Of a stretch of 9,405 nucleotides of DNA, positions 7,178-9,405 are shown piece after piece (within the stretch, counting starts at the first letter, position 1; every line of letters starts with the position of its first letter). Below the pieces are notes generated by a model that was not told the origin of the DNA, ran no database searches, and was given only the letters and a program-made list of their open reading frames with translations. The position numbers were made by a program, and so were the translations under genes. This DNA is from Alphaproteobacteria bacterium (lineage in GTDB: Bacteria; Pseudomonadota; Alphaproteobacteria; UBA828): positions 1-9,405 of the forward strand of contig JABJCZ010000236.1 in assembly GCA_018668475.1 (NCBI GenBank). The letters are read 5' to 3'.

Positions 7178-7191
7178 TTGACCTCAATCAA
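7178..7191. promoter_or_regulatory. FNR/FnrL-type binding site upstream of hemN
   Basis: TTGACCTCAATCAA on the plus strand (TTGATTGAGGTCAA on the minus strand) matches the FNR palindrome TTGAT-N4-ATCAA at 9 of 10 specified bases. FNR or FnrL activation of hemN under low oxygen is well established in several proteobacteria. The centre at 7184.5 is 41.5 bases from position 7143, the standard class II activator spacing if transcription begins at the start codon. The site also lies 114 bases before the divergent MFS gene, so an effect on that gene is possible but not supported by a clear promoter. Confidence 0.75.
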
Positions 7192-7304
7192 GACAACGCC
7201 ACATATACCAACTTTGCCGCCACCGGCGAACACCGAATGACCATGCAAGACAGCGCGGCAATGAGCCACTACCATGGCAAAAATATCGGTGGGCCCTCCT
7301 GACT

Positions 7305-8531
7305 ATGAATACTGCAAAAGCACCAGCCGGCGCATCGCGCTGGGGCATTATTGCGCTGGCCGTAGGGGCCGGCGTCGTCGCGGCTCTGCAGGTTGGCAAG
7401 GTGCCTCCAGCGCTTCCATTGATTGCCGAAGATCTTGAGCTTTCACGCGTAACTGCCGGGCTGGTCGCGTCACTCTTTTTTGTTGTTGGCGCGGTTTTTG
7501 GTATCGCAACTGGCGTTTTGGCCGACCGGTTTGGCGAACGGCGACTGTTGTTCGGTGGTTTTGCACTGATGGCTGTCGGAAGCCTGATCGGCGGACTTTT
7601 CGCCGATGGCAGCGTTTTGCTGGCAACCCGGGTTATCGAAGGGCTTGGCTACACCGCCGCAGCGGTGGCCGCGCCCAAGATTATCCTCGCCGCGGCGAAA
7701 CCGTCTGACCACCCGCTGGCAATTGGTATCTGGTCCACCTTCATGCCGCTTGGCATGGCGATCATCATGGCATTGTCGCCTGCATTGCTCGGAACTATCG
7801 GCTGGCAAGGCATCTGGCTGGTCAACGCAGCCGTGTTGGTCATATTTGCGATGTTGCTGATGCAGCGATTAAGCCCGGCCCGATGGACGAGCACGGTCCC
7901 CGCCGGCGGCGCAGGGTTTGACTGGCCCGGCACCCGGCAACTGCTGGCCCGTCCCGGGCCCTGGCTGTTCAGCCTCTGCTTCGCCCTGTACACACTGCAG
8001 TGGTTCGCGGTCATGGCCTGGCTACCGACCTTTCTGGTTGAAACTCAAGGCCGCTCACTTGCCAGCGCATCGCTGTTTGGCGCCTTGGTGGTCTTGGTCA
8101 ATGTGTTGGGCAATATATTTGCAGCCTGGGTCATGCATAAGGGATTCAAGCGATGGCCGCTGGTCGCCGTTGCCTTTGCTGCAATGGGGGTCGCCGGGGC
8201 GCTGATCTTTTCGGCCGACATCTCGATGGGGGCAAAAATTCCGCTCGCCATCGCCTTCAGTTCACTGACCGGCTTGCTACCTGCTGCTTGTCTCGCGGGC
8301 GCCACGGCGCATGCGCCCAGCCAGGGTCAAATCGCCATGGCAAACGGATTTGTCATTCAGGGCGCCACCATCGGGAGCCTGCTTGGCCCGCCACTCATGG
8401 GCGCAGTCGCTACCAGTTTTGGCAGTTGGGAGGCCGGCTGGTGGATCATGTTCATCGGACCGGCGATTGGGCTCGGTGTTGTCGTCGTATTGCTGCGCGG
8501 CGTCGAAAATCGCTTGGCGCAGGCACCATGA
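7305..8531 (+). CDS. MFS transporter, CynX/NimT-like
   Basis: This 408-residue inner-membrane protein fits twelve transmembrane helices in two halves, with a polar central loop around residues 188-215 (SPARWTSTVPAGGAGFDWPG). The MFS motif A is seen as GVLADRFGERR at 70-80, between helices 2 and 3. TRVIEGLGYTAAAVAAPKI at 108-126 marks helix 4. The second half has ALYTLQWFAVMAWLPTFLVE at 227-246, a segment recognised in cyanate/nitroimidazole-type (CynX/NimT) MFS proteins. The substrate is unknown. No good Shine-Dalgarno sequence precedes the ATG at 7305 (the stretch is CCCTCCT-rich), but the protein start leads properly into helix 1. The gene is divergent from hemN. It ends 27 bases before the next transporter gene, which is in the same frame and direction, so the two probably form an operon. 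No clear promoter was identified in 7192-7304. Confidence 0.9.
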   Translation: MNTAKAPAGASRWGIIALAVGAGVVAALQVGKVPPALPLIAEDLELSRVTAGLVASLFFVVGAVFGIATGVLADRFGERRLLFGGFALMAVGSLIGGLFADGSVLLATRVIEGLGYTAAAVAAPKIILAAAKPSDHPLAIGIWSTFMPLGMAIIMALSPALLGTIGWQGIWLVNAAVLVIFAMLLMQRLSPARWTSTVPAGGAGFDWPGTRQLLARPGPWLFSLCFALYTLQWFAVMAWLPTFLVETQGRSLASASLFGALVVLVNVLGNIFAAWVMHKGFKRWPLVAVAFAAMGVAGALIFSADISMGAKIPLAIAFSSLTGLLPAACLAGATAHAPSQGQIAMANGFVIQGATIGSLLGPPLMGAVATSFGSWEAGWWIMFIGPAIGLGVVVVLLRGVENRLAQAP

Positions 8532-8558
8532 CCGATTCGAGCCAGCTTCGAGGGCGAC

Positions 8559-9405
8559 ATGGGCTTTCTTGACTCGCGTTGGGATACGCCGCGCGCTGCC
8601 CTGTGGATGACGGGCACGTTGCTATCCTTCGCCGTGATGGCGATTGCCGGACGCGAGCTCAGTCATGAACTGAACACGTTTCAAGTGCTGTTCTGGCGGA
8701 GCATGTCCGGCGCGGTCATCGTCATTGCGCTGCTGTGTGTCTATGGCTGGCACCTAGCAAAAACAAAGTACATATCCCGCCAGGTGGCGCGGAATCTCTT
8801 TCACTTCGGCGCCCAATACGGCTGGTTCTACGCCATTGCATTGATTCCGTTAGCCAAGGTTTTCGCCATCGAGTTTACGGCGCCGGTCTGGGTTGCACTG
8901 CTGGCAGCGATGTTTTTGGGCGAACGCCTGAACAAGGCGAAATGGATTGCCATCGTGCTCGGGTTCGCCGGTGTTCTGGTCATCACCCGGCCCGGTCTCT
9001 CTGCCATTCACCATGGGGACCTGGCCGTACTTGGCGCGGCCGTTGGGTATGCCATGGTCTACGTCATCACCAAGTCTCTGGCGGCAGATGAATCGCCACT
9101 GACCATCCTGTTTTACATGGTCGTTATCCAGACACCCCTTGCGTTTGGCTTTTCCATTGCGGATTGGGCCTGGCCGACCGGCATATCCTGGATGTGGGTC
9201 GTTCTGGTCGGGGGCTCTGCCCTGACGGGGCATTACTGTATGACCCGCTCGTTCCGACTGGCCGAGGCATCGGTAGTGGTTCCCATTGATTTCGCCCGCT
9301 TGCCGCTGATTGCTGTCGTCGGATATTTCGCTTACCAAGAGGAAATTGAGCTTTGGGTGGTGGTTGGCGCAGCGCTCATCCTGTTCGGCAATTTCATCAA
9401 TATTC
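8559..9405 (+). CDS. EamA/DMT superfamily transporter (incomplete at right edge)
   Basis: The frame is open for 282 codons from the ATG at 8559 to the window end. The family length is about 290-300, so only the last few residues are missing. It is an inner-membrane protein with about ten helices in two EamA repeats. Repeat 1 runs from about residue 12 to 145 and includes TFQVLFWRSMSG (40-51), IPLAKVFAIEFTAPVWVALL (96-115) and FLGERLNKAKW (119-129). Repeat 2 begins near GDLAVLGAAVGYAMVYVI and includes LTGHYCMTRSFRLAEASVV and VPIDFARLPL. The substrate is unknown. The start has a good ribosome site (GAGGG just upstream). An earlier ATG at 8528, overlapping the MFS stop as ATGA, is out of frame and gives only 14 codons. 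It is distinct in sequence from the other EamA protein at 4896-5771, so not a recent duplicate. Confidence 0.92.
   Translation, partial: MGFLDSRWDTPRAALWMTGTLLSFAVMAIAGRELSHELNTFQVLFWRSMSGAVIVIALLCVYGWHLAKTKYISRQVARNLFHFGAQYGWFYAIALIPLAKVFAIEFTAPVWVALLAAMFLGERLNKAKWIAIVLGFAGVLVITRPGLSAIHHGDLAVLGAAVGYAMVYVITKSLAADESPLTILFYMVVIQTPLAFGFSIADWAWPTGISWMWVVLVGGSALTGHYCMTRSFRLAEASVVVPIDFARLPLIAVVGYFAYQEEIELWVVVGAALILFGNFINI

Noticed and set aside
7144..7275. In-frame upstream extension of hemN by 44 codons
   Set aside because: The added residues are unlike HemN, and the stretch contains the FNR box and candidate -10 element. The ATG at 7143 gives the standard N terminus.
8528..8572. Small ORF starting at ATGA overlapping the MFS stop (14 codons)
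   Set aside because: It ends after 14 codons and overlaps the start of the EamA gene in another frame. It might be a remnant start, but nothing supports translation.
8850..9338. Minus-strand open frame of 162 codons opposite the right-edge EamA gene
   Set aside because: Its composition is low in hydrophobic residues and its charged repeats reflect the complement of membrane-helix codons. The plus-strand protein is clearly EamA.

Overview
The window looks like chromosomal DNA from a proteobacterium, most probably an alphaproteobacterium. The evidence is moderately high GC, dense coding, an FNR-type site in front of an oxygen-independent coproporphyrinogen oxidase gene, and gene families common in that class. 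I infer this from sequence character and family recognition, not from a search. No phage, transposon, CRISPR array, tRNA or rRNA was seen.

Left block (1-3758, minus strand): a three-gene cassette read right to left. It holds a fumarylacetoacetate-hydrolase-fold (FAH) enzyme, an amidase-signature hydrolase, and the N-terminal 380 residues of a hydantoinase A/5-oxoprolinase-type ATP-dependent ring-opening enzyme, cut by the left edge. Gaps are 48-50 bases, so the three are probably co-transcribed. Together they suggest catabolism of a cyclic amide, imide or lactam: ATP-driven ring opening, then amide hydrolysis, with the FAH enzyme handling a keto-acid intermediate or product. The substrate cannot be read from the sequence. 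A pirin gene (3880-4719, minus) lies 121 bases upstream in the same direction and may or may not be in the same unit.

Middle: the pirin gene is divergent from an EamA/DMT-family exporter (4896-5771, plus). The 176-base gap between them holds a perfect 8-bp inverted repeat overlapping a candidate pirin promoter. The exporter converges on hemN (5788-7143, minus) with only 16 bases between the stop codons and small hairpins at the junction.

Right block: hemN is divergent from an MFS transporter of the CynX/NimT-like type (7305-8531, plus). A second EamA/DMT transporter (8559 to the right edge, incomplete) follows it, probably in one operon. The hemN upstream region holds a near-consensus FNR box centred exactly 41.5 bases before the A of the start codon, with a -10-like hexamer at -12 to -7. 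This predicts an oxygen-regulated class II promoter driving a leaderless hemN mRNA, and it is the most interesting regulatory observation here.

I did not find a clearly novel multi-gene system. The catabolic cassette and the hemN promoter architecture are the items most worth following up.
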